DNA of 64,000 nucleotides, taken from assembly GCA_037039685.1 (NCBI GenBank), contig JAWNGF010000001.1, positions 5,890,001 to 5,954,000 of the forward strand, read 5' to 3'. This stretch comes from Ceratobasidium sp. AG-K. Taxonomy: Eukaryota > Basidiomycota > Agaricomycetes > Cantharellales > Ceratobasidiaceae. Within the stretch, counting starts at the first letter, position 1. Each line of letters starts with the position of its first letter. The notes under the pieces were generated by a model. That model saw only the letters and a list, made by a program, of their open reading frames with translations, did no database searches and had not been told where the DNA came from. This document shows positions 33,001 through 43,668 of this stretch, one piece after another. A program made the translations under genes and the position numbers.

Positions 33001-33800
33001 AAGACCGGCTGTACCTCGACCTGGCGCGCGAGATACAACTCCTTGGTTCGTGATTTCGATCGCTTGTCCCATTTCTTGAGGATTTTCCGAAACCCAGTTG
33101 CGTTAAGTTCAATAAAGTTCTATAGTCAATCAATAAGTACAACGAACAACCAAATATGTTCCCACATTACCTGCAGCTTGCTAAGATCCCGTTCAAGGAG
33201 TCGGAATCCTTCGTGTACCGCACGCCATTCAACTCCGTTCGCTTCCCCATCACCAGTATCGTTTAATTGTTGAACTCTTAATCTTTTGGCCGCAGTTTTA
33301 CGCTTGGAGAGCAATGTTGCAAGGCGCAGTTTGAGTTCCCCTTCTTTGAGGAGGTAAAACGAGTTGATCTATAGCGACCAAGCAGGGTACCCAAAACCTT
33401 GCGGGTAAGTAGGGTGTCAGAGTACGGTAGAGGTAATCGGGCGCGCCTTTTCAAGCTCTCGCTCAAGCTTGAAGAAGAATGCGGCTTTGTGGGCATGAAA
33501 TACGCTGTCGGCGCCTGGTGGGTCGTGTTCTTGACCTGGATAAAGCGATGGGTTGGTTGTTGAGAATCCTTCAGGTAGCTCAGCAGGAGTAGAGCTGATT
33601 TGTGATTGCGGGTCGCTGGCTGGCCGGGAAGGAGTGGGGTTTGCAAGGTTGAATAAGTCGTTGGGCCGAACAGCGCTGCTCGAGGATAGTTGCGACGATG
33701 CAAGCGACGATATAATCTTCTTCAAAGCTTTGTAGTCGAGGTAGTACGCTCCCCACCCGGGAATCTGTTGGCTTTGGATTTGCTTTCCGAACTGTACCAT
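30030..33800 (-). CDS. PHO81: PHO81-type CDK inhibitor (SPX, ankyrin repeats, GDPD-like), with a one-base frameshift
   Basis: Pho81 senses phosphate through its SPX domain and inhibits the Pho80-Pho85 kinase when phosphate is low. The Met at 33800 opens an SPX domain (MVQFGKQIQSQQIPGWGAYY, LDYKALKKII, then KLERELEK and INSFYLLKEGELKLRL). Ankyrin repeats follow in the exon 31760-32930, for example SALHYAALKGHADVCRALV and TPLFHAARYGHLECARLLLE. The C-terminal half, from MPFRVYGHNYLDHNYLVQIA to TAA 30030, is GDPD-like, but the catalytic HRG and E-D pairs appear lost. At 31759-31766 the frame shifts: one extra C in the CCCC run (minus strand) would give LPPPIMPFRVYGHN as expected, and no intron is available. 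Exon 1 ends either at a GT after ARPITST or at a GC directly after ELEK. Family call is firm. Confidence 0.88.
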
Positions 33801-34157
33801 GAAGGATTAGGGCTCGAGCACAGGTGATTGGAATAGAGTTGTGCTTGTACCTTCATCGTAATTCGATCCTTATAGCAATGCGCATCAGACGAGCAACACG
33901 AGTTAGCCTGGGACCTTTCAGGACCTGAATTTTGACGTCGTCGGCCGCGACTCGAGGGTGAGGTGCTCACAAGCGCGCGGAGATCAGCACAGGACCAAAC
34001 ACAAGCCCGCACGTTCGTCCAAGATTGACAATGATTTGCTCCCACTAATTTGACTTGGTTATTCCCCACAATGACATTTAGGAAAAGCGGTCACGAAGAC
34101 CAGGTACGATGAGATGATTCTGCTAGGATTACACGCAGATAGCCTTTTTGAATAAAA
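33801..34157. other. Intergenic between PHO81 and PEX12
   Basis: This is the PHO81 promoter and 5' UTR region plus the 3' end of PEX12, both on the minus strand. No gene of its own is supported. Confidence 0.4.
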
Positions 34158-35531
34158 TCACATCAAAATCTTCCGAAGCTGCCATATGCGCGCCGGCAAC
34201 AGCGTCACCGGGCACCGACCATGCTCTTCGACATAGTTGTAAATGCAACGGTAGCAGAACGCATAGCCTGTCGGCACGGCTGTCGCGTTTCGCAGCTGCT
34301 CACGACATAGTGGACAAGTGCCGTAAGGCAGGTCATCGAGACTCAGGCCCCGGGAATGTGGGCTAAGCTTCGCCGGAGGTGGAATGGCGGGTCCGGAGCG
34401 TGGGGCAGAGAGGGCACGTGCCGGTGAAGAGGGCGAGTACCACCACTCGAGGAATTTTAGAAAGAATATGGATACGGGAAGAAGGAGCTTAAGCGAGTCA
34501 AGGAGCTGCTGCCTGCTGTTGAATAAAAGGTATCTAATCAAAGGAAGGAGACCTTTTGGACGAGGCGACTTGTCTGAATGGTCTCGTGACAAGGACTAAT
34601 GGCGAAGATTTGTCAGTAAAAGGGCTTGTCTGGGGTGGGAGTGCTGCGTACATAGTCAGCAGATCCCATGCGTCGAATGTCGACCCTCATCCAAGCAAGC
34701 CAAGGCCTGTAGAACGGCGTTTTATCGAAAAGATACCCCAAATTGTGGGCCAGCTGCCATAGCTCAAGTCCGAGATTTGCCCATGGATAGATAGCCTTAT
34801 ATGCACCTTTGAGTCTTTGCCCCAGTGTCTGGTTGCCATGAGTCCTTAGTTTGGCACCACGATGCAATGCGTGCGCATACTTACATATCCGGAAGTGTAT
34901 CTCACTGATTGCCGAGGACCAGCCTCGAGCAAGTCGGAATCGATCCCACCTCCCAATTCTTCGTAGTATTCATGGGCTTTAGACCGGAGGTAAGGGATCC
35001 CAACCTGTAATTTCTGTCAACAGTCTGATTGTCTCTCGATCGTTCAACTCACCAAGAATAATAGGGAGCGGTATATTTCATTCGACTGAAGCTTTTCATG
35101 CGGTGATATATCTTTGAGCGCTGCATTCACTCGAACAGTTTCGACGGCGGGAGTACGACGTCTTTTTAATCCGTAAAAGTTCTCTGCAAAAGAGGCGCCT
35201 GGGTTCACAGCCTAAGTGAACGTTTGATGAACTGAAAATAAGTGTGACATACCGTGCACTTTAAGATAATGCCTTTCAACAATTAACATTAACAACGAGT
35301 AAAATTCTTCAAAGCGGTTTACTATTCGGAGTAAGTACCGAGGATACTGTTGAGCAAAGACCTAAAGTAGAGTAAGCAGCTGGTTTGTAGAAATATGAGT
35401 GTGAATATGCTTACGGCTAAAACATATTTGATAGCCGGCTGGAGGGTGTCCCGCAACTGCTCTTGGGCTATGAGTTCCAGTAGGGAAGGTCTGTTGGGAT
35501 CGTTGCCAGTAATGTCCCCAAGAAACTCCAT
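34158..35531 (-). CDS. PEX12: Peroxin PEX12 (RING E3 of the peroxisomal import complex)
   Basis: Pex12 is a peroxisomal membrane RING protein that, with Pex2 and Pex10, ubiquitinates the import receptor Pex5. The Met at 35531 opens MEFLGDITGNDPNRPSLLEL; exon 1 is 35415-35531 and exon 2 is 35253-35361, followed by an exon starting at 35198 (GASFAENFYGLKRRRTPAVE). Later segments are SLLFLVGIPYLRSKAHEYYE, GYTLGQRLKGAYKAIYPWAN, and membrane helices around LLPLIRYLLFNSR and LLLPVSIFFLKFLEWWYS. The C-terminal RING-like domain has CPLC, then GYAFCYRCIYNYV and CPVT, with the reduced zinc-ligand set known for Pex12. The stop is TGA at 34158. It diverges from THO2 with about 360 bp between starts. Family identity is clear; some middle exon edges are unplaced. 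Confidence 0.9.
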
Positions 35532-35893
35532 TCGTGAAGTGCGGGAAGATAACGTTTCAATGAGATTCCAGCTGGTTCACCGGCGTCGGTAGCTGGCAAT
35601 CGTATTCGGGGTAATCGTAAGCCAGTGAGCGAATAGATCCTCTAAAAGCTCGTCCTGGAGAGTCGTTTGCCGAGGTCAGTCGAGGAGGAGAACAGGGAGA
35701 TAATGCCGGTAGTAGTAGCCGGTTACGCGGGGAAGGGTGAGAGCCAAACAACCACGAGTTAGCGCCCAGCGCTCATTCCCAGATTCAACTCAAAGACCTG
35801 ACCTCGTCGGTCTTAGTTCTGTTCGAGTCCCGTAAGTACATCTGTTGTGTTTGACTCCTTTGGAATTTGAGCTCACATCAGACACAGGGGGAG
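35532..35893. promoter_or_regulatory. Divergent promoter region of PEX12 and THO2
   Basis: About 360 bp lie between the two start codons. An intron-like GTAAGT...CATCAG at about 35832-35880 suggests a spliced 5' UTR, or an extra coding exon, for THO2. No defined motif stands out. Confidence 0.4.
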
Positions 35894-38800
35894 ATGGCTC
35901 ATGATAATGTTGTGGCTCAGGTCACGGCCCATGCTCGTCAGTGGAATTCAGGTGGCAAGACTGCATGGTGAGAGGCTCTGTCATTTGGGAAAACGTTATT
36001 TGCTCACAACTTTTGTGCAGCCTGAAACTTCTGACACCCTATGTGGCCGAAATTCTTTCCGATCCAAATGCTGCCAATGCTTTGAGCTCCACGTTTTTCG
36101 TTCTCATTTCTCGCGTCGTAATCACAGCTACACGCCAGCCTGAAGACGCGGTTATTACGCCAGACTCGCTCAGCGACTTTGCACTCGAGCTCGCTCGTTC
36201 GACATCGACCTCCGGCTCCACAAACAAGCAATCGAACTTTGTCCCTGGGACAACTGTTTCTCCTCAGGCTCACAAGCTGTCGGAGATCATTGTCGACGTA
36301 CTATGGATGGTCGACTCTGAGCTCGAAGATCCTTCAGTGGAAGAAGCTCGTGCGCCCTCCTCGGATGGCGCTGCTTCATCGGCCCTTCGGACACGGGCCT
36401 CAACAGCGAACCAACAGCGAATGGCCGACCGCGAGCGACTAGTGGATCTCATCAGGCGCCTACTAGTGAGTTTCACGCCTTTTGCAAGTTGGCATCGCAT
36501 TAACCTGGATACAAGACCGGGGTCTTGGATGCTGACCATTGTCGGGAACGCCTTGAACCCACACTGGTCACCGCAGTCAAGGCTTTATTCCGCCAGTCTT
36601 CAACAATAAAACAACGCGAGGCGAAGCTTCGGACCGCGACCTTGTACGCCTCACCCACTTCAACGACTTCGTTCAATTGCTTACCATTCGTTCCTGTTGG
36701 CTCGCGGCGTTTCCTCATGTGTGGACAGTTACAAGCAGACTCGCTACAACCTATTGCGTGAGCAATCCGAAGGTTACTCCAAGCTGGTCACCGAAATATA
36801 TCAGTCGGTTGGGCCTGCGCATGACGCCTCCACCGGAGAGCCCTTGGAAACCAAGACGAGGCTGGTACAACGGGCCCAAGAGACTTGGGCTCGGATCGTC
36901 GCTCTCATTGGTTTCTTCGACCTCGATCCAAACCGGGCGGTTGATGTATTTCTCGACTGCTTCGAGGCACATATCACTACCCATTGGGCGTTCTTCCTGG
37001 AGCTACTGCGGTGCTCTCCCTGGAGTCGGGCGAAACCTCATGGTCCAGTCGGAGCTGAGGAGGTGGTCGACGTTATGGAATTCGACCTAGAGCCTCACTG
37101 GGATGGGCTCACTATGGACCAAGTTTTGGCGAAAGCGGAGAATGTTTCTCGGGCGACTCCGAATTCTTCTACCCCTCAAGGCAGCCAATGCGGTCAGCTT
37201 TTAGGGTTTAAATTCGCTTATTACCAGGTAAGTGAAATGAATAGCACCCGTGCAAGGCCGTTACTGAGCGGTTGCTAGTCGCCTGACGTAGTTGAGAATG
37301 CTCCGTCCAAGCTCTATATGCTAGCCGCTCTGTTGTTACGAGAGGGATTTATCGATATAAGCGATCTTTATTTACACGTATGCTTGACGAAATTCTCTAC
37401 AAGTCACTTGCTAACGCACTGTCGTAGTTGGGACCCACGGATGACGCCATGGTGGAGTTTGAGGAAGAGTGGAATTCGTCCAAACCGACTAGTGTTGCAC
37501 AACGGAGCAACGCTTTGGTCATGGCCGCGCCTCTAATGGACGATAGTAGCCGTGGTTATCGACAACAGGGCTCTACAACTAGCCAAGCCAAGGTATCAAC
37601 AACGGATTCTGCGCCAACCAAAGAGCGCGTCAATCAGAAGGCTCGACTCGTACATGCGCTTTTCTGTGTTGGAGCTGTGCGCACGGGTCTCGACATCCTG
37701 TCTAAATTCCCGTGGTTTACATCTGCTTATCCCGACGTCGCCGATGCGCTGCTGCGTCTATTGGATCTGGCCTTTGAACCCCTGTACGCCTCCGTTTCTC
37801 TGGCTCAGCGGTCGCCCCAATATGCGACTAGCAATACCACTGTGCGCGGTAAATGGTCCAGCGCCAAGGTCATCAATCCCATCGTTCGTACCTCGCAGTT
37901 GACCCTTTCTGCGCCCGTGCCACCTCCGACTCTCACCACCTCCTTTACGTTCTTTTACCCCAAGTGGCACGAATGGGTCCCGCGATTGCGGACTCATAGC
38001 CATCTGATGAACGTTGGGGTTCCGCTACTCAGGCATGTGGGACTGCTGTTGCATCGGGACGCGGTGCTTTTGACACGACTTTGCCGGGTCGGGAAAGCGC
38101 AGCTGGAAGCGAGTGTTGACCCAGTGAGTAACGCCCGTAAACCTTGGAGCGTCGCCGAGACTAAAGTTCCATAGGAAACGAAGCGTGCCGACCAAGATAT
38201 TCTGAAAGATTGGATCGACATTACGCGACTATTCCTCTTGCCATCACTCTCCATGCAACGCTCTAATTCCGTGTTTGCCACCGAAATTTGGGGATTGCTC
38301 CACCACGCCGACCCGACTTTGCGTTGGGGCGTTTATGGCGAATGGCAGTTGGGCAAAGTGTTTGGACCCCGCATATCTCCGTACGCTGATGACGAGTACG
38401 ATCCCGAATTCGAAACTCCCGAGGAAAAGGAGGAACGCGAAGCCAACGAGGCCCGCGCTCGAGCGCTCGAAGCTAAAGACTCTGCAGCCAGGGATTTGCT
38501 CAAGGAACGGCGGGCAGAGGTCGCTCGGGACACTCGCGATCTCATGCGGCGCATTACCGACAAAAACCCAACGATGTTCGCCCGGTTGCTCGCCAAGCTC
38601 TCGCACTCGAATCCAACAATCACATTTCCCGCGATCATGAAACAGTTGATGGCGTACGACAATTTTGCCAAGGCTGTTGTCGGAACATCCAAATACCTCA
38701 CTGTGATGGAATTCGATGTATTCACCTACTATCTGTTGGAGGCGTTTTCGGACGACGATCGAGGAAAGGTCAAGGAAGACGGGGAAAACACGTCGATGTG

Positions 38801-41800
38801 GCTACAAAGTAAGCTCACCACATGCGGTTACTAGAGTTGGCTTGCTTATGTTATGATCTATTAGGCCTTGCCGCGTTCGCAGGCCAGCTCTGTCGGCGCC
38901 ACGCCTCGTTTGAATCAGCACATATCCTCGAGTACATGGCTCATCAGTTACACAACAATCGGTACGACGACCTCGTCATCCTTCGCCACCTGATCTCGAA
39001 AATGGCCAACATTGATGCTACGATGGATGCCTTGCCTGACCGCCTGCTCGTTGCGCTTCGCGGTGGACCACTGCTCCAAGTCGAGATGCTCGCTCCCGAG
39101 ACGCGTGGCGCTGAGGGAATAACCGCAATCAGCCAGAAATCAACTGCTCGGTTACTCGATAGCCTTCGTCGGACAAAATTACTTGGTCCCATGGTCGTGT
39201 TGCTGGCTAAGCTCCGTCAGACCTCGGCGTTTGCCAACACGGAGCGCGCAAAGCATCCAAAGATTCTCGGCCTCATCCTAGACGAAGTGAGTATTATGAC
39301 AACTGTCGTGGGTGATCAACTAATGGGCTTGGTAGTGCCAAGCAGTGTTGTTCCAGTATTTGGAGCTTCTCTGGACGAACACGCCCTTCGACGAGTGGGC
39401 TGCGCTCACCCCAAGCATTACGGACTTGGTCGAGAAGTACGGAATTGAATTTTCTATTGCTATGCACATCTTGCGCCCCAAACTACGAGAGGCTATCTTA
39501 GTAAGTCAGCGGTTTCATGCTACTACTGTTACTGTCTGACTCGTTGTACTTCGTAGCGAGCGGCCGATACAAAAGGCGAATCGTCTGAAACCGCAGAAGC
39601 CGTCGAACGCAGGTTGAAGAGCGAGTTAAAACTTCAATCTGCCAAAAAGGACCAATCGACGCCCACGCCCGATCCTCCCGGAGTTGACTCTGCTCCAGAG
39701 CCCGCTTCTGAACCCCCCGCCTCTCCCTGGAATCCCGTGCTCCTCCCCATCATTAAAGAGGTAGCCGCCTTCTTGCCCGAGAGGGTTGCCGAAACTTTAG
39801 GGTGAGCTAATCATAACCGCCCATACGACACCTCACTAATCACCAACTATAGGGTGCCGTTCTTTGTCACGTTCTGGCAACTGAGCATGTACGAGCTGGT
39901 TGTGCCAGATGCGAGCTACACGAGTGTTGTCACTCGACTATCAAACAAGATTCGCGAGCCTATTCCACCCGCTTCGCACGACACCCGATATCTGGAGCTC
40001 AAACGGAAGCGTATGCAACAGCAGGTCGAGCTGCTCCCACAGGAGATGAAGCGTCAGATGAGTGCGAAGAGCCTGACAGCCGCGAGGTTGCGACGAGAAA
40101 AGAACCTTTGGTTTCCAGCGTGTGCGCATTGCCGGATTCTCTGTTAATGCCTTCAGGCTACTGACTAGTGATCGCTAGACCTGAACCAGACCGAAGTAGC
40201 CTCGAATTTTGTCCAATATTGCATCCATCCACGCGCCGTTCTTACTCCATTGGATGCCGACTTTTGTTCGCACTTCATAAAGCTCCTGTTCACCATTGGA
40301 ACATCAACGGCAAACTGCCTCAAATTTTACGATCAGGTTAGCATTTTAGCCATCGAGCTGCCCACCTTGATTGACCCGGCTCTAGATTTTTGGTGGCCAC
40401 TTGTCGAGTCTTATTTTCACTTTTACGGAGAGAGAAGCGCGCAACTATGGTACGTTAACATTTACCAAGAGGGGATTCAGCGTCCTGAACATTCCGCCCA
40501 TAGGTCGTTTCTTGCGTGGGGTATTGACAGATCTTGGTGCATGGGCAAAGGATGAAAAGGTCTACAAAACTGAGATTGTGGACAAACTTCTCCCTGCCTT
40601 TATACGTGGTTGGCAAAGAATCACTGCCCCCAGGTCCATTAAGCCGTCGGATATGACCCAGTACGAGGCCTTCAAGAGGATTGTATTAAAATGGTGCGGA
40701 TGATCAGCATTGTCATTCGTGTATATACTGAATTTGCATCGTTAGGCACGTTCGACTATACAAGGTACGCTCAAAGTACCGCACTACCATATTCACATAC
40801 TCACGCGTGTGAGAAGTCTTTGGTTGAATGTCTGGAGTCGGGCGAGGCTTTGCATATCAAGAACACGATCATTATTCTCACCGAAGTTTTGCCCGTCTTT
40901 CCGCTCAAGGAAATGTCAACCAACTCTGGCCCAGCAATCCTCAATGCAGTACGGGCGTTGTTGGAAAAGGAAACACGACCCGACTTGTTCAATATGGCTC
41001 AATCGTGAGTGCTAGTCGCTTTCCAACGTATTAAAGCTGACGGGTTTGCCTCGTGAAGTTACCATGGCCAGCTCCATAGCCGCAGGGCGCTATGGGAATC
41101 TGAGGTATGTGGATCGATGTCTCTCAAATGCATCGCTCAGAGTTAATATGCCGAACAGACCCAAGCTGCCAGTGCCGCTAGAGCGCAAAATAGTCCTTCT
41201 ACAGCCAAGTCGTCAACTGCTCCTAGTTCCAAGGTTGCTCCTTCCGATTCTACCTCTTCCGGCCCAGCCACAAGGTCCACCGCTCCTCCTCCGCCGTCCG
41301 CCTCCATAAATGGTACCAACGGCGTCGCCGATGCTTCCGAGTCGACTAAGGATGTAGAAATGGTTTCGGGCGCTCCAACAAATCAATCTGCTTCGCACGC
41401 GTCCGCCACGGATTCGGTCACTGCGTCTTCCAATGCAGCAGCCAACTCTGAGTCCGAAACGAAGTCTTATGTGGACAGGTACGTATCTCAGACACAAATT
41501 CGCTATTCGTATGCTAACGAAACATGTATAGTCTACCTAAGCCAAACATAGTCAAGGGTAGAGTCCAGAGAGATGTCAGCGCCGCATCGACACCCCCACC
41601 ATCCTCACGGGAACCACCCCAACCCCAGAGCAATTCCCGTTCTGTTGAGCCTCCGACAGAGCCTCGTCGTCCGACACCAAGCGCACCTCGACTGGATCTC
41701 GCCAAGCTTAACGGTCCAGACCTGGTGAAGCCGCAACCTGTCCCAGCACAACTATCGACCTCGGCACGCTCGTCCCGGCCTCCCACACCTACCGGACCAC

Positions 41801-43227
41801 GCAAGCATAACGCGGTTGACTCGCCTAGACTTGGCAGAGCGTCTATGCCCGTCCCGGTAGAGCCAAGTTCGACTGCCACCGCCCAGGAACTGCGCAAGAT
41901 CTCGGCCGAGAAGGCAGCAGAAAAATCGGCGATGGGAACAGGATCTGATCGAGCACCCAGTCGCAGGCCATCACCCGACGGCCGGCGAAGCCCCTCACCG
42001 CGACCGTCGCGCCGAAATGGAAGCACTGACAGTCGGTTGAGCGAAAGGACGAGGGACAAGGGCCGAGATCGAGATCGAGACAGGGAGCGCCCCGACGACC
42101 GAGATCGAGAGCGGGACAAGGATCGTGACAGGGAGCGCCGCCATTCCCAGGCTTACCGTAGCGGCAAAACGAGAACCGACCGAGACAAAGACAAGGACAA
42201 GGATTATCGTAAACGAAGCGGCGACGGTTCTCGGGTGCGGGGGCACGATGATGACGATGAAGGCAGCGTGAAGCGTCACAAGGGTAGCAGCGATGAGGTA
42301 CGTTGAAATATCCTCTTCTCTACCAGGTTGCTGATATATGCGGTTCGTTGTAGAAAAAACGTGATGAGCGGCATCATAGCGATCGACGTGATCGGGAAAA
42401 GGATAAGGAACGGGACAAGGACAAGGAGCGAGATAAAGAGCGAGATCAGGACAAGCATCGCACTCGGGAGAGGGAAAAGGACAAGGATCGCGAACGAGAT
42501 CGTGACCGAGACCGTGAACGGGACCGCGAGCGCACTCGATCCGACAAAGACCGTGACCGCGAGAAGGAGCGCGACAGTGGCAAGGACAAGGAACGTTCCC
42601 GCCATCGCGAGCGCGACCGTGACCGTGAAAAGGACAGGGAAAGGGACCGCGAGCGTGAAAAGGACAGGGATGGAGATCGGGGCAGAAGTAGAAGGGGGGC
42701 ACGTGCAGACGATGCTACCACTGCAGAACTGGTACGTCCCGTTCAATACAGAATCTACACACCACTTATGCCTAGTCGACTAGCCTACGGCCAGCAATGA
42801 TCCTCCGTCCAATGTTATTAGCGATGCCCCATCGCATTTCAAACAAGTTCAGCCGGCCCTCCCAGCAGGCCTTCCTGCTAAACCACAAGTTAGCCACCTC
42901 GATCGTTTCACGCACGATCCCCCACGCGACATACAGCGTGATATGAACCGTTCCTTTGATCATTCACGTTCATTCGATCAATCCTTCCATGAAAATTCTC
43001 GTCCCGGTTCTCTTGCGTCACGCCTCTCCCAGTCTGGCATGTCCCATGGTCAAGGAGGACCATCGATTCCACAGAAACGAGTGGCAGCCGAGGATGGTGG
43101 GCCCCGTGATGCCGATCGGCCTACCAAGATGCAACGCCCTCGAGGACACGGACCTTTCGGCGCTGCAATGCATGACGCGGGCATGAGGGGAAGACGGGAA
43201 AGAACGAACCGCACGGACAGCCAGTGA
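35894..43227 (+). CDS. THO2: THO complex subunit 2 (THO2), with a charged C-terminal tail
   Basis: Tho2 is the large scaffold subunit of THO, which couples transcription to mRNA packaging and export in the nucleus. The Met at 35894 (MAHDNVVAQVTAHARQWNSG) joins LKLLTPYVAEILSDP after an intron. Diagnostic stretches include YKQTRYNLLREQSEGYSKL, DPNRAVDVFLDCFEAHITTH, WEIWGLL-like helices, FTYYLLEAFSDDD, YDDLVILRHLISKMANIDAT and LLVALRGGPLLQVEMLAPET. Roughly 20 exons are present and the protein should exceed 2,000 aa. From about 41500 the product is Ser/Pro-rich, then at 42050-42700 almost entirely Arg, Asp, Glu and Lys in alternation, ending with QMNRSFDHSRSFDQ-like repeats, a KR-rich patch and TGA-terminated RTNRTDSQ. 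An upstream exon adding N-terminal residues cannot be excluded. Family call is firm; internal exon edges were only spot-checked. Confidence 0.9.
42030..42700 (+). repeat. RD/RE/KD/KE low-complexity coding tract of THO2
   Basis: A run of GA-rich imperfect repeats encodes alternating basic and acidic residues (RDRDRERPDDRDRERDKDR type), broken by one intron near 42299-42355. Opposite-strand open frames here are composition artefacts. Confidence 0.8.
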
Positions 43228-43668
43228 CAGCTTATCTGTACTTTGTTTCGGCTCACACTGTATATCTTAGGTAGCGGCTATAATGACGACAAATGCCTGC
43301 CAGTCGCATGTTCCCTACGAATTTAACTTTCCTAGTTTTCCATGGAATACACCTCCCACCACAAACTAAGCACATGGTTAGAAGACTCTAAAAAATACAC
43401 ATGACGAAACTTGGGTGCTTCTATGATATCCAAAGCGGTTCTTGCGGTCGATCACTCATTCCTTCGTAGGAACTTTCAGCCAATTGATGCATCTGGTTTG
43501 GACAACGTGCGCGCTTTCGGTTCTTCTGAACGCCACCCGTACCCATCCAACCACGCGAATAATTTCGTGGGTTATCAAGTTGTGAAGATGTGAGGGCGGC
43601 AAGGGATGTACTTAAAATGTTAAAAACAGTTGGGGTGTGTGTGCGAGAGTAACTCGCTAGCAAAGCCA
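43228..43668. other. Intergenic between THO2 and the PhoD gene
   Basis: This 440-bp stretch contains the THO2 3' UTR and the PhoD promoter. The short plus-strand open frame at 43411-43593 has no family features. Confidence 0.4.

Noticed and set aside
33722..34069. 115-codon minus-strand open frame at the PHO81 5' end
   Set aside because: It overlaps the SPX start in a different frame and fits a 5' UTR with an intron.
41514..42746. Minus-strand open frames over the THO2 tail (up to 235 codons)
   Set aside because: They are the reverse of GA-rich charged repeats and encode Pro/Cys/Ser or Ser/Arg runs only.
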